From contig CABQCN010000119.1 of NCBI GenBank assembly GCA_902462635.1, forward strand, positions 1 to 5,347: a stretch of DNA of 5,347 nucleotides, given 5' to 3'. Positions 1-5,347 of this stretch are shown piece after piece. This DNA is from an uncultured Oscillospiraceae bacterium (GTDB taxonomy: Bacteria; Bacillota; Clostridia; UBA1212; UBA1255). The position numbers and the translations under genes are program-made. The notes beneath the pieces are model-generated. The model searched no databases and was not told the origin of the DNA. It saw only the letters and a list, made by a program, of their open reading frames with translations. The first letter of the stretch is position 1. The number at the start of each line of letters is the position of its first letter.

Positions 1-1067
1 GTCTGCGCAATGTTCCCGATTTTGCCGACCGCGCCGAGCAGAGAAAGATAATATAAAAACAACGGCGGATAATCGAGATTCATCGCTTCCGCATCCGCAT
101 AAAAATTCAAAATTCCTTTATCCGCCAGGTTTCTGCCCCAGTATTGGAACAGATTGACGTCGATATCGCATTGCGGCATGGTTACAGACATCACGAGACG
201 CACCGCAAATCCGATTGCGATCAGGATCAGCACCGCGCTCCTGACGGAAAGCCCATTGACCGCCGCAGAACCGCTCAGAAGATCGAGCTGCTGCGCCTCC
301 GCATCGCGTATCACTGCGTACCGGTAAACAACGGCCAAGAACAATATCGTGCAAATTACGATCGCCGTCGCCGCCAGCATCGTATCCTGATGCCAGGCGT
401 CCGCCTCCATACGTTTCGAACTGCTGCCGGTATTCATGGTTTCTTCCATCGGCGTGCTGTACGCGCCGCTCGGCAGCGTATCCAGCTGTTCCAATTCAAA
501 ATCGTCGAAATATACCGTCCCCGTGTTCATGGCGCTGTAAAAACCAAGACGCAGCGCCACGGCGAATTCCGTCTGCCTCGTTCCCGTCCTGCCGTAATAT
601 TCGATGTACGTCCAGTCCTTGCTGTCTGCGTAAGCTTCGGAATGGTAAGACGTGTTCAATACCGAAACGTTTGCGCCCACCACGTCGCTGTCGCTGCCGG
701 AAACGCTTGTCCCCACATGCTCCGTTTTGACCCAGACGCTCATCCTGTAATAAGTATTTTCCAGGGCGGACTTGCAGCGGTACGTAAATCTGGCGTCGTT
801 GGCAACGTCCGACCGGATGAAAATGCAGCCTGTCCCGTCGATTCCGCCTTCCGGATCATAGCCGAATTCCGTCCCCTCGGTACGATAGCTGTCCGTATTC
901 AATCCCTGATATCCGTTCTCCGGATCATTGAAATCAAATTTACAAATCTGCAGATATTCCGCCGGCGGGCGGTTCGGCCGGTTCATGGACCACGACGCCG
1001 CAACGGCGACGATCAGTACCGTCGCTGCGATGGCGATATAAAAAAATGTATTTTTCTTTCCCTTCAC
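1..1067 (-). CDS. Membrane GT-C-type glycosyltransferase (Gpi18/PMT-like), N-terminal part only
   Basis: This frame stays open from a GTG at 1067 to the window edge, giving 355 codons with no stop; the C-terminus lies outside. The start overlaps the upstream stop as GTGA, with GGAAAGG 11 bases before it, and gives a positive N-terminus (KGKKN) followed by a membrane helix at residues 8-26. Residues about 40-200 form a polar, beta-rich, presumably extracytoplasmic domain ending in VYFDDFELEQL (about 185-195), the closing pattern of CBM4_9-type carbohydrate-binding modules. Helices follow at about 230-250 and 275-295. After the last one comes D301-I-D303 with NLFQYWG, then FYADAEAMNLDYPP (DYPP at 332-335) and a new hydrophobic stretch. 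An acidic DxD in the first outer loop plus a downstream DYPP is typical of lipid-phosphosugar-dependent GT-C enzymes such as the Gpi18-like mannosyltransferases (COG5542). Inferred role: transfer of a sugar to an envelope glycan or protein outside the membrane. Donor and acceptor are unknown. The GT-C assignment is fairly firm, the CBM-like domain moderate. Confidence 0.8.
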   Translation of the reverse strand, partial: MKGKKNTFFYIAIAATVLIVAVAASWSMNRPNRPPAEYLQICKFDFNDPENGYQGLNTDSYRTEGTEFGYDPEGGIDGTGCIFIRSDVANDARFTYRCKSALENTYYRMSVWVKTEHVGTSVSGSDSDVVGANVSVLNTSYHSEAYADSKDWTYIEYYGRTGTRQTEFAVALRLGFYSAMNTGTVYFDDFELEQLDTLPSGAYSTPMEETMNTGSSSKRMEADAWHQDTMLAATAIVICTILFLAVVYRYAVIRDAEAQQLDLLSGSAAVNGLSVRSAVLILIAIGFAVRLVMSVTMPQCDIDVNLFQYWGRNLADKGILNFYADAEAMNLDYPPLFLYYLSLLGAVGKIGNIAQ

Positions 1068-1783
1068 GTTTTAGACAACCTTTCCACGCGAGCACCCTGC
1101 TCTATTTCAATGCTATCTCGATATAATATTTCATGGATTGTGCAGCCTCTGCGGATCACGGCGCTGTCGCAATAAAGCCTTTCGATGTTGCAATACTCCA
1201 GATCTGCCGTAAAACAATCCACAAAGTCGCTGATCAGCAAAAAGTTTCCTTCCGGGATCGGCCTTCCGGAAGGAGCGTTGTATTTTGCCAGAAATTTATC
1301 GCAGCGGATTTCCTGGATCCGGGAAGCCCGGTCGCTCGAAATCAGCAGGTTGTCGCTGACCAGCACGCCGGAATTGTTGAGTACCCCGTTGACGGTGCAG
1401 CGCGACGCCCAGAGTTTTGCGCTGCCTTTTACGAGAGATCCGGAGCGGATCGTCAGCGTCGCCGACCGGAAGGAACTGCGGAACTTGAGCGCGCCGCCGA
1501 CGATCACCGTTTCGGAATGCAGCTTCCCGTAAACCGCCATTGCGCCGAATACACGTACGGAGGTGGTCAGGAGGCTGCTCTTGCAGACACACCTGTTGCG
1601 GACGGTAAGCTTATCGCACGACACATAGACATCGAAACAAGCCTCGCCCGATATGTCCACGTAATCCGCCTCCACTTCCGACATGAATTCAGCAGTACCC
1701 TCCACGCTTAGATTATGACAAACTACCGCGTCTTCGACAACCTGCCGGTCTTCAATTACCACACCATCAAAATCGTTTCTCAT
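1064..1783 (-). CDS. Bactofilin-like polymer-forming beta-helix protein, cysteine-rich
   Basis: This 239-residue protein has no signal peptide or membrane helix and is probably cytoplasmic. Most of it is a short repeat with a strict 17-residue period. The x-Hyd-x-Hyd strands CHNLSV (22), ADYVDI (39), CDKLTV (56), TTSVRV (73), SETVIV (90) and SATLTI (107) are evenly spaced; ASRCTV (126) comes after 19 residues and SDNLLI (143) after 17. A non-repetitive stretch covers about 165-195, and CDSAVI (205) and RDSIEI (222) resume the period. This is the pattern of a right-handed beta-helix like that of bactofilins, polymer-forming scaffolds that place envelope enzymes. It is longer than the usual bactofilin (about 110-180 residues). 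It has 11 cysteines (22, 49, 56, 65, 67, 129, 161, 190, 198, 205, 214), unusually many for a cytosolic scaffold. The ATG lies 6 bases after the pepF stop with AAGG directly before it. The same frame is closed by the pepF TAA, so no earlier start is possible. The 3' end overlaps the glycosyltransferase start. Another beta-helix family cannot be excluded. Confidence 0.78.
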   Translation of the reverse strand: MRNDFDGVVIEDRQVVEDAVVCHNLSVEGTAEFMSEVEADYVDISGEACFDVYVSCDKLTVRNRCVCKSSLLTTSVRVFGAMAVYGKLHSETVIVGGALKFRSSFRSATLTIRSGSLVKGSAKLWASRCTVNGVLNNSGVLVSDNLLISSDRASRIQEIRCDKFLAKYNAPSGRPIPEGNFLLISDFVDCFTADLEYCNIERLYCDSAVIRRGCTIHEILYRDSIEIEQGARVERLSKT

Positions 1784-1789
1784 CCTTAT

Positions 1790-3586
1790 TTATCCGATCA
1801 GCGCCTCTAATTGTTTTACCTTCCGTTCAAACAGGTCGAGCGCTTCCTGTACGGGTTCCGGCGCCGACAGGTCCACGCCGGCCCCGCGGAGCAGCTCCAT
1901 CGGATAATCGCTGGAACCGCCTTGCAAAAATTCGATATATTTTCTGAGTTTCCCGGCATCCCCGCTTAAAATACCGGACGCGAGAATCGTCGCCGCCGAG
2001 AAGCCCGTAGCATACTTATAGACGTAGAACGCCGTGTAAAAATGCGGAATCCGCGCCCATTCCAGCGCGATTTCTTTATCAATTTTCATTACTTTCTTAA
2101 AATATTTTTTCTGAAGCCTGTAATACATGGAAGACAGCGCATCGCACGTCAGAATTTCTCCTTTTTCATACATTTTATGCGCTGTTTTTTCAAATTCCGC
2201 AAACATCGTCTGGCGGAACACGGTAGCACGGAATTCCTCCAGATAATGATTGAGGAGGAAAGCCTTTTCCGAATCCTCCTTCGTATTGGCCAGCATATAT
2301 TCCATCAGCAGGTTTTCATTGACCGTGGATGCGACTTCCGCGACGAAAATCTTATATTCCGCGTATTGCGGCGGCTGCGCCGTATTGCTGTAATACGTAT
2401 GCATCGCGTGTCCCAGCTCATGAGCCAGCGTAAAGACGTCGTTGATCGTACCCTGCCAGTTCAGCAGAACGTATGGATGGCAGCCGTAGCAGCCCCATGA
2501 ATACGCGCCCGTACGCTTCCCCTTATTCTCATGCACGTCGATCCAGCCGTCCGTAAAAGCCGTTTTCAGGATTCTGCCATATTCCTCTCCAAGCGGGCGC
2601 AGCGCTTCGGTAACGAGATCGCGCGCTTCTTCGAACGTATACGTCTTCTGCGGAATCTTTACGAAGGGCACATAAAGGTCGTACATATGAAGCTTCCTGA
2701 CCCCCAGCATTTTCTTGCGAAGCTCCAGATACGGCGTCAGTTTTTTGATATTCGCATGCACCGTTTGAATCAGGCCGTTATATACGGTCGAAGGAACGTT
2801 GTCCTGATAAAGCGCCGCTGCGAGGCAAGAACTGTATTTCTGTGCCTCTGCATAAAATTTATCGGACTTCACACTGCCGGCGTACGCCGCGGCAAGCGTA
2901 TTCCGATACGCCCCATACGTATCGTACAGCGCTTTGAACGCGCGCTTCCTCGTATTTCTGTCCGGGGATTCCATAAATTTGCTGTATCTGCTGTTTGTAA
3001 GCTCTACTTTGTCGCCGTTCTCATCCGTAATCACAGGAAATTTAATGTCGGCGTTGTTGAACATTAAAAATACATCCTGTCCCGTGGAGGTCGCCTCCCC
3101 GGCCATGGCAAGCAATTTTTCCTCCGCCTTGCTGAGCACGTGCGCCTTTTTGCGCATAATTTCCTCGATTACAAAAGAATATTCCTTGAGAGCAGGCTCT
3201 TTTTTCATGAATTTTGTAATTTTATCTTTATTTAAAGTCAGCAGCTCCGGTTCGAAGAAAGATATCGCAGCGGAAAATTTTGTGGCGATCAGGTCGGCCT
3301 TTCCCGCCAGATCCTGATAAAACGGATTCGCGCTGTCTTCATCCCTGCGCATATATGCGTATACATATAATTTGGTTACCAAGCCGTTCAATTCATATAA
3401 TTTACCGATGCATTCCGCCATCGCCGCCGCAGTTTTCGTAAATTTGCCGGAATATTTCCGGATTTCCGCAATGCTTTGCTCCGCATCGTTCGCGGCGTCC
3501 TGCCAGCGTGCGTCTGTTTCAAAGATGTCTTCCAGCCGCCATTTATACTGGCTATCGATTTCTTCTCTTGTTTTCTGCATATCCAT
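1790..3586 (-). CDS. pepF: Oligoendopeptidase F (M3B family zinc metallopeptidase)
   Basis: This 598-residue cytosolic zinc peptidase cleaves short peptides internally, in peptide recycling or nutrition. The catalytic motif H389-E-L-G-H393 sits in TLAHELGHAMHTYYS. The third zinc ligand is E417 in FVAEVAST, 28 residues after the first His, the spacing seen in PepF proteins. Other family marks are YSWGCYGCHPYVLLNW (362-377), STVNENLL (420-427) and IPHFYTAFYVYKYATG (513-528), whose His and Tyr residues belong to the substrate site. Length matches the family norm of about 600, and there is no signal peptide. The ATG at 3586 has a strong AAGGAGG 10 bases upstream; a second ATG two codons later is less well spaced. 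A likely promoter lies in the gap after folD, so the gene can probably be expressed apart from the folate genes. The next gene starts 6 bases after the stop, so it is probably co-transcribed. All expected catalytic residues are present. Confidence 0.96.
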   Translation of the reverse strand: MDMQKTREEIDSQYKWRLEDIFETDARWQDAANDAEQSIAEIRKYSGKFTKTAAAMAECIGKLYELNGLVTKLYVYAYMRRDEDSANPFYQDLAGKADLIATKFSAAISFFEPELLTLNKDKITKFMKKEPALKEYSFVIEEIMRKKAHVLSKAEEKLLAMAGEATSTGQDVFLMFNNADIKFPVITDENGDKVELTNSRYSKFMESPDRNTRKRAFKALYDTYGAYRNTLAAAYAGSVKSDKFYAEAQKYSSCLAAALYQDNVPSTVYNGLIQTVHANIKKLTPYLELRKKMLGVRKLHMYDLYVPFVKIPQKTYTFEEARDLVTEALRPLGEEYGRILKTAFTDGWIDVHENKGKRTGAYSWGCYGCHPYVLLNWQGTINDVFTLAHELGHAMHTYYSNTAQPPQYAEYKIFVAEVASTVNENLLMEYMLANTKEDSEKAFLLNHYLEEFRATVFRQTMFAEFEKTAHKMYEKGEILTCDALSSMYYRLQKKYFKKVMKIDKEIALEWARIPHFYTAFYVYKYATGFSAATILASGILSGDAGKLRKYIEFLQGGSSDYPMELLRGAGVDLSAPEPVQEALDLFERKVKQLEALIG

Positions 3587-3596
3587 CTATCGTCAG

Positions 3597-3603
3597 CCTC
3601 CTT
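3597..3603 (-). promoter_or_regulatory. Ribosome binding site of pepF
   Basis: AAGGAGG on the minus strand is a full match to the anti-Shine-Dalgarno core, 10 bases before the ATG at 3586 and 16 before the second ATG at 3580. It therefore favours the first ATG. Confidence 0.85.
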
Positions 3604-3615
3604 AAACGTTCTTTG

Positions 3616-3643
3616 ATTATAATATTGCATATTATTTTGTCTC
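3616..3643 (-). promoter_or_regulatory. Putative sigma-A type promoter of pepF
   Basis: On the minus strand a perfect TATAAT (3621-3616) is preceded, after a 16-base spacer, by GAGACA (3643-3638), which matches TTGACA at four of six bases. Transcription would start near 3609, leaving a leader of about 22 bases that holds the pepF ribosome binding site at a sensible place. The surroundings are AT-rich, so a chance match is possible. Confidence 0.45.
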
Positions 3644-3653
3644 ATTTTATGAG
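3641..3653 (-). repeat. Small inverted repeat after folD, overlapping the pepF -35 region
   Basis: CTCAT and ATGAG form a 5-base dyad around a 3-base centre, directly after the folD stop. The stem is short and AT-rich and no U-run follows it, so it is a poor rho-independent terminator. Because it overlaps the putative -35 element of pepF it could instead be an operator half-site pair. A chance repeat is equally possible. Confidence 0.25.
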
Positions 3654-3654
3654 T

Positions 3655-4506
3655 TTAACACAATTTTTCTGCGCTGTCCACCGTATGCTTCAGGAGCACG
3701 GAAGTCGTCACCGCGCCGACGCCGCCGGGTACCGGCGTGATGGCTGCGGCCTGCGCGGAAGTACGGTCATAATCAATGTCGCCGCACATTTTACCGTCGA
3801 TAAAATTAATGCCGACATCGATGAGAACCTGTCCGCCCGCGGTATGTTCTCTGCCGATCATGTGCGCCTTCCCCGCCGCGGCGACAATGATGTCCGCCTC
3901 TCTGCATTCTTTCCAAAGATCTTGTGTCTTCGTATGACATACCGTCACGGTAGCGTTTTTATGGATCAGCATCACGGCGAGCGGCAATCCCACGACAGGA
4001 CTTCTTCCCACGACCGTAACTTTTTTGCCGGTGACGTCAATGCCGTAAAATTCGAGCAATTCGATCACGGCCTGCGGCGTGCACGGCGCATAGGACGCCG
4101 TTCTCCCGCTCCTGGCAGCAAGCAGACCGCCGAGTCCGGCATACGTCATGCCATCGACGTCCTTTTCCATACAGATCAGCTGTTTGATCCTGCTTTCCTC
4201 CAGATGCGCCGGCAGCGGCCGGAACAGCAAAATACCGTGAACCGCGGAATCCGTATTCAAATTCCGGATCAGGGTTTCCAATTCCGCCTGTCCCGCATTT
4301 TCCGGTAAAACATATTTTCGGACTGCCGCGCCGGCGCCGGCAAACCGTTTTTCCGCTCCCTTTTCATACGCCTCGTCGTCGCTGCGCGCGCCGATCCGGA
4401 CGATCGCAAGCGTCGGCACGATTTTTTTTTCTTCCAGCTTTAAAATTTTCTCTTTACACGCCGCCGTGATCGCCGCCGCGACCGGAGCGCCTTTTAATTG
4501 CATCAT
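3655..4506 (-). CDS. folD: FolD-family methylene-THF dehydrogenase, likely without cyclohydrolase activity
   Basis: This 283-residue protein has the full FolD fold: an N-terminal folate domain, PCTP at 141-144, a dinucleotide-binding region GRSPVVGLP (167-175), and the signature PVPGGVG (258-264) followed by a C-terminal helix. FolD normally oxidises 5,10-methylene-THF to methenyl-THF with NAD(P) and then hydrolyses it to 10-formyl-THF. The folate site keeps Tyr47 and Asp118 of KDVDG. However, the gap-free match to the usual YxxxK motif has Ala51 where the catalytic Lys belongs (E. coli Lys54), and GILLFRPLP has Phe95 in place of the conserved Gln of GILVQLPLP (E. coli Gln98). Both residues are known to be needed for the cyclohydrolase step, so this is probably a dehydrogenase only. 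The start is ATG 4506, overlapping the fchA stop as ATGA with GGGAGG 6 bases upstream; ATG 4503 directly follows and is also possible. Earlier in-frame starts lie inside fchA. A run of nine A falls near codons 26-28. Confidence 0.95.
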   Translation of the reverse strand: MMQLKGAPVAAAITAACKEKILKLEEKKIVPTLAIVRIGARSDDEAYEKGAEKRFAGAGAAVRKYVLPENAGQAELETLIRNLNTDSAVHGILLFRPLPAHLEESRIKQLICMEKDVDGMTYAGLGGLLAARSGRTASYAPCTPQAVIELLEFYGIDVTGKKVTVVGRSPVVGLPLAVMLIHKNATVTVCHTKTQDLWKECREADIIVAAAGKAHMIGREHTAGGQVLIDVGINFIDGKMCGDIDYDRTSAQAAAITPVPGGVGAVTTSVLLKHTVDSAEKLC

Positions 4507-5126
4507 TTGCTTCCTCCCGTCAAATAGTCTTCCACCGCTTCGTAAACTTTTTCGCATCGCGGGATATTTTCCCCGCAGAGCAATCTCGTTTCCGCATCGA
4601 TCTTCTCCGCGTACGCGCGTTCTTTCATCAGCTTCGTATTGACATATACGTTCAGCGCCGCGCCTTTCAGCGCCGCGATGCAGGCGGCCGCGGCAACGCC
4701 GACGTCGCTCACGGCAAGCCGCGAACCCTTGACCGTCAGTTCTTCCAGAATAGGGACGATTTTACATGCTTCGCGTAAAATATCGAGCGGAGCGCTGCAG
4801 GCTGTCCGCAATGCGTCTTCCAATACTGCGCCGCGCTCCGGATCGTCTTTCGGGATGCCGTACGCCCTGGAAAGCGGTTCGAAAACTTCCGCATCCTTCC
4901 GGATGAGTTCTTCCATTTCCCGGGTGATCTCCTGCGTTTCCCGCAGGATCCGTTCGATATCGTCCTGATATGCCGCGTATTTTTTCTTTCCGGCGGTGAG
5001 CGACGCTACCATGGAACAAAGCGCGGAGCAGATGCCTCCCGCCAGCGCCGCCGCGCCGCCGCCGCCCGGAACAGGCGCGTCCGTACCAAGATTTCCAAGA
5101 AATTCCTTTATTGTCAAATTCACCAT
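4503..5126 (-). CDS. fchA: Methenyl-THF cyclohydrolase / formimino-THF cyclodeaminase family protein
   Basis: This 207-residue cytosolic protein matches the stand-alone form of the cyclodeaminase domain found at the C-terminus of vertebrate FTCD. The N-terminal folate-binding motif PVPGGGGAAALAGG (18-31) leads into an alanine-rich helix, SALCSMVASLTAGKKKY (34-50). A mid-protein helix carries DAEVF (78-82), and SDVGVAAAA (140-148) is the conserved second helix. The protein is expected to be all-helical. Family members hydrolyse 5,10-methenyl-THF to 10-formyl-THF or deaminate 5-formimino-THF. With no formiminotransferase in view and a FolD variant directly coupled, the cyclohydrolase role is more likely here. 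The ATG at 5126 is preceded by GGGAG with a 7-base gap. A 25-codon upstream extension in the same frame is basic, AT-rich and crosses the promoter region, so it was not used. The gene is first in its unit, and the last four bases (ATGA) are shared with folD. Confidence 0.93.
   Translation of the reverse strand: MVNLTIKEFLGNLGTDAPVPGGGGAAALAGGICSALCSMVASLTAGKKKYAAYQDDIERILRETQEITREMEELIRKDAEVFEPLSRAYGIPKDDPERGAVLEDALRTACSAPLDILREACKIVPILEELTVKGSRLAVSDVGVAAAACIAALKGAALNVYVNTKLMKERAYAEKIDAETRLLCGENIPRCEKVYEAVEDYLTGGSK
4513..4518 (-). promoter_or_regulatory. Ribosome binding site of folD inside the fchA 3' end
   Basis: GGGAGG on the minus strand lies 6 bases before ATG 4506 and 9 before ATG 4503. 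It is embedded in the codons of the fchA C-terminus (TGGSK), which supports translational coupling and rules against the longer in-frame start at 4557. Confidence 0.75.
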
Positions 5127-5138
5127 ATTTTTTCTCCC

Positions 5139-5162
5139 AATATTATATTTCCGAATAATATT
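5139..5162 (-). repeat. Perfect 8-base inverted repeat in the fchA leader
   Basis: AATATTAT (5139-5146) and ATAATATT (5155-5162) are exact reverse complements around an 8-base centre. The dyad spans the putative fchA -10 region and ends just before the ribosome binding site. It is where a repressor operator could sit. It is made only of A and T in an AT-rich gap, so chance is a real alternative. Confidence 0.4.
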
Positions 5163-5186
5163 ATCACAAAAATACAAAAACCTCAA
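5160..5186 (-). promoter_or_regulatory. Putative promoter of the fchA-folD unit
   Basis: On the minus strand TTGAGG (5186-5181) is followed by a 15-base spacer and an extended -10, TGT-GATAAT (GATAAT at 5165-5160). Transcription would start near 5153, giving a leader of about 27 bases with a correctly placed GGGAG (5138-5134). The -35 match is partial and the region is AT-rich, so the exact element is uncertain. Confidence 0.35.
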
Positions 5187-5215
5187 ACGCCGAAAACGCA
5201 TATATTTTTAAAAAC

Positions 5216-5244
5216 TTGCAGGGAAACCGGCAATATGATATAAA
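5216..5244 (+). promoter_or_regulatory. Putative promoter of the divergent gene at 5316, with an internal dyad
   Basis: TTGCAG (5216-5221), a 17-base spacer and TATAAA (5239-5244) give a plausible sigma-A promoter pointing right; TATGAT at 5234 is an overlapping -10 candidate. The -35 is weak. The segment 5216-5233 is itself a dyad: TTGC and GG pair with CC and GCAA around a GAAA centre, with one A/G mismatch. This would suit an operator lying over the -35 element. The leader would be about 65 bases long. Confidence 0.4.
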
Positions 5245-5267
5245 ATCAGTATATTTTAAAACAGGCT

Positions 5268-5282
5268 GCTTTCCAGGAAAGC
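5268..5282 (+). repeat. Compact 7-base inverted repeat (hairpin) in the leader of the gene at 5316
   Basis: GCTTTCC and GGAAAGC flank a single A, which in RNA would fold as a 6-pair stem with a CAG loop. It lies between the putative promoter and the ribosome binding site of the plus-strand gene. No U-run follows, so it is not a rho-independent terminator. It could be an operator or an mRNA-stabilising stem. Confidence 0.45.
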
Positions 5283-5315
5283 GATCGCAGAAAGGATACG
5301 TAAGGAGACCTGAAA

Positions 5316-5347
5316 ATGGAGATTATAAATTTCAACGATACCCATCT
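5316..5347 (+). CDS. Start of a divergent gene, product not recognisable
   Basis: The ATG at 5316 has AAGGAG (5302-5307) 8 bases upstream, a textbook ribosome binding site, and the frame is open to the window edge. Only ten full codons are visible (MEIINFNDTH, probably followed by Leu). This is too short to assign a family, and no function is proposed. It is transcribed away from fchA and shares the 189-base intergenic region with it. Confidence 0.7.
   Translation, partial: MEIINFNDTH

Noticed and set aside
144..1175. A 343-residue plus-strand open frame
   Set aside because: It is antisense to the glycosyltransferase frame. Its product is rich in Arg and His with no domain pattern, and the opposite strand shows membrane helices and GT-C motifs.
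1133..1711. A 192-residue plus-strand frame opposite the bactofilin-like gene
   Set aside because: The minus-strand product has a clear 17-residue repeat, while this product shows no structure, so it is a shadow.
2042..3317. Three overlapping plus-strand frames of 127-178 residues
   Set aside because: All are antisense to pepF, which is complete and carries every family motif. No ribosome binding site or known domain supports them.
3508..4308. A 266-residue plus-strand open frame
   Set aside because: It is the antisense shadow of folD and the start of pepF, crosses their intergenic gap, and has a low-complexity, Arg-rich composition.
4507..4557. Seventeen-codon N-terminal extension of folD
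   Set aside because: It lies wholly inside fchA and lacks family similarity. ATG 4506 has a well-placed GGGAGG and starts the protein where FolD proteins normally begin.
5142..5147. Perfect TATAAT on the minus strand upstream of fchA
   Set aside because: Transcription would start within the ribosome binding site, leaving almost no leader, and there is no -35 at the right distance.
5127..5201. Twenty-five-codon N-terminal extension of fchA
   Set aside because: It is encoded by the AT-rich promoter region, is not family-like, and the ATG at 5126 has GGGAG at good spacing.
5281..5288. GCGATCGC palindrome, as in the cyanobacterial HIP1 repeat
   Set aside because: Only one copy was noticed and the gene content does not suggest a cyanobacterium, so chance is the simplest explanation.

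Overview
The window looks like a chromosomal stretch from an anaerobic member of the Firmicutes, most likely class Clostridia. Four points support this: strong AAGGAGG/GGGAGG-type ribosome binding sites, AT-rich intergenic gaps between genes of medium GC, a stand-alone FchA next to a variant FolD (an arrangement known from acetogens and other anaerobes), and an M3B oligoendopeptidase F. Genus or species cannot be named from the sequence.

Five genes lie on the minus strand and fill almost everything from base 5126 down to base 1. One more gene starts at the right edge on the plus strand. In transcription order the minus-strand genes are: fchA (5126-4503, methenyl-tetrahydrofolate cyclohydrolase / formimino-THF cyclodeaminase family); folD (4506-3655, methylene-THF dehydrogenase family), joined to fchA by a 4-base ATGA overlap; pepF (3586-1790, oligoendopeptidase F), after a 68-base gap with its own likely promoter; a cysteine-rich bactofilin-like beta-helix protein (1783-1064), 6 bases after the pepF stop; and a membrane GT-C-type glycosyltransferase (from 1067, running off the left edge), which overlaps the bactofilin-like gene by 4 bases (GTGA). 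The 189-base gap 5127-5315 is a divergent promoter region with several dyads. The plus-strand gene at 5316 shows only about 10 codons.

fchA and folD form a one-carbon (folate) unit. The FolD protein has lost two of the conserved residues that the bifunctional enzyme uses for its cyclohydrolase half-reaction: the catalytic Lys is Ala51 and the conserved Gln is Phe95. The co-translated FchA probably supplies that activity, so the pair would together do what one FolD does elsewhere. The lower unit couples a cytosolic peptidase with a bactofilin-like scaffold and a membrane glycosyltransferase. The last two look like a cell-envelope module, with the scaffold perhaps organising the glycosyltransferase. 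No RNA genes, CRISPR arrays, insertion sequences or phage genes were seen.
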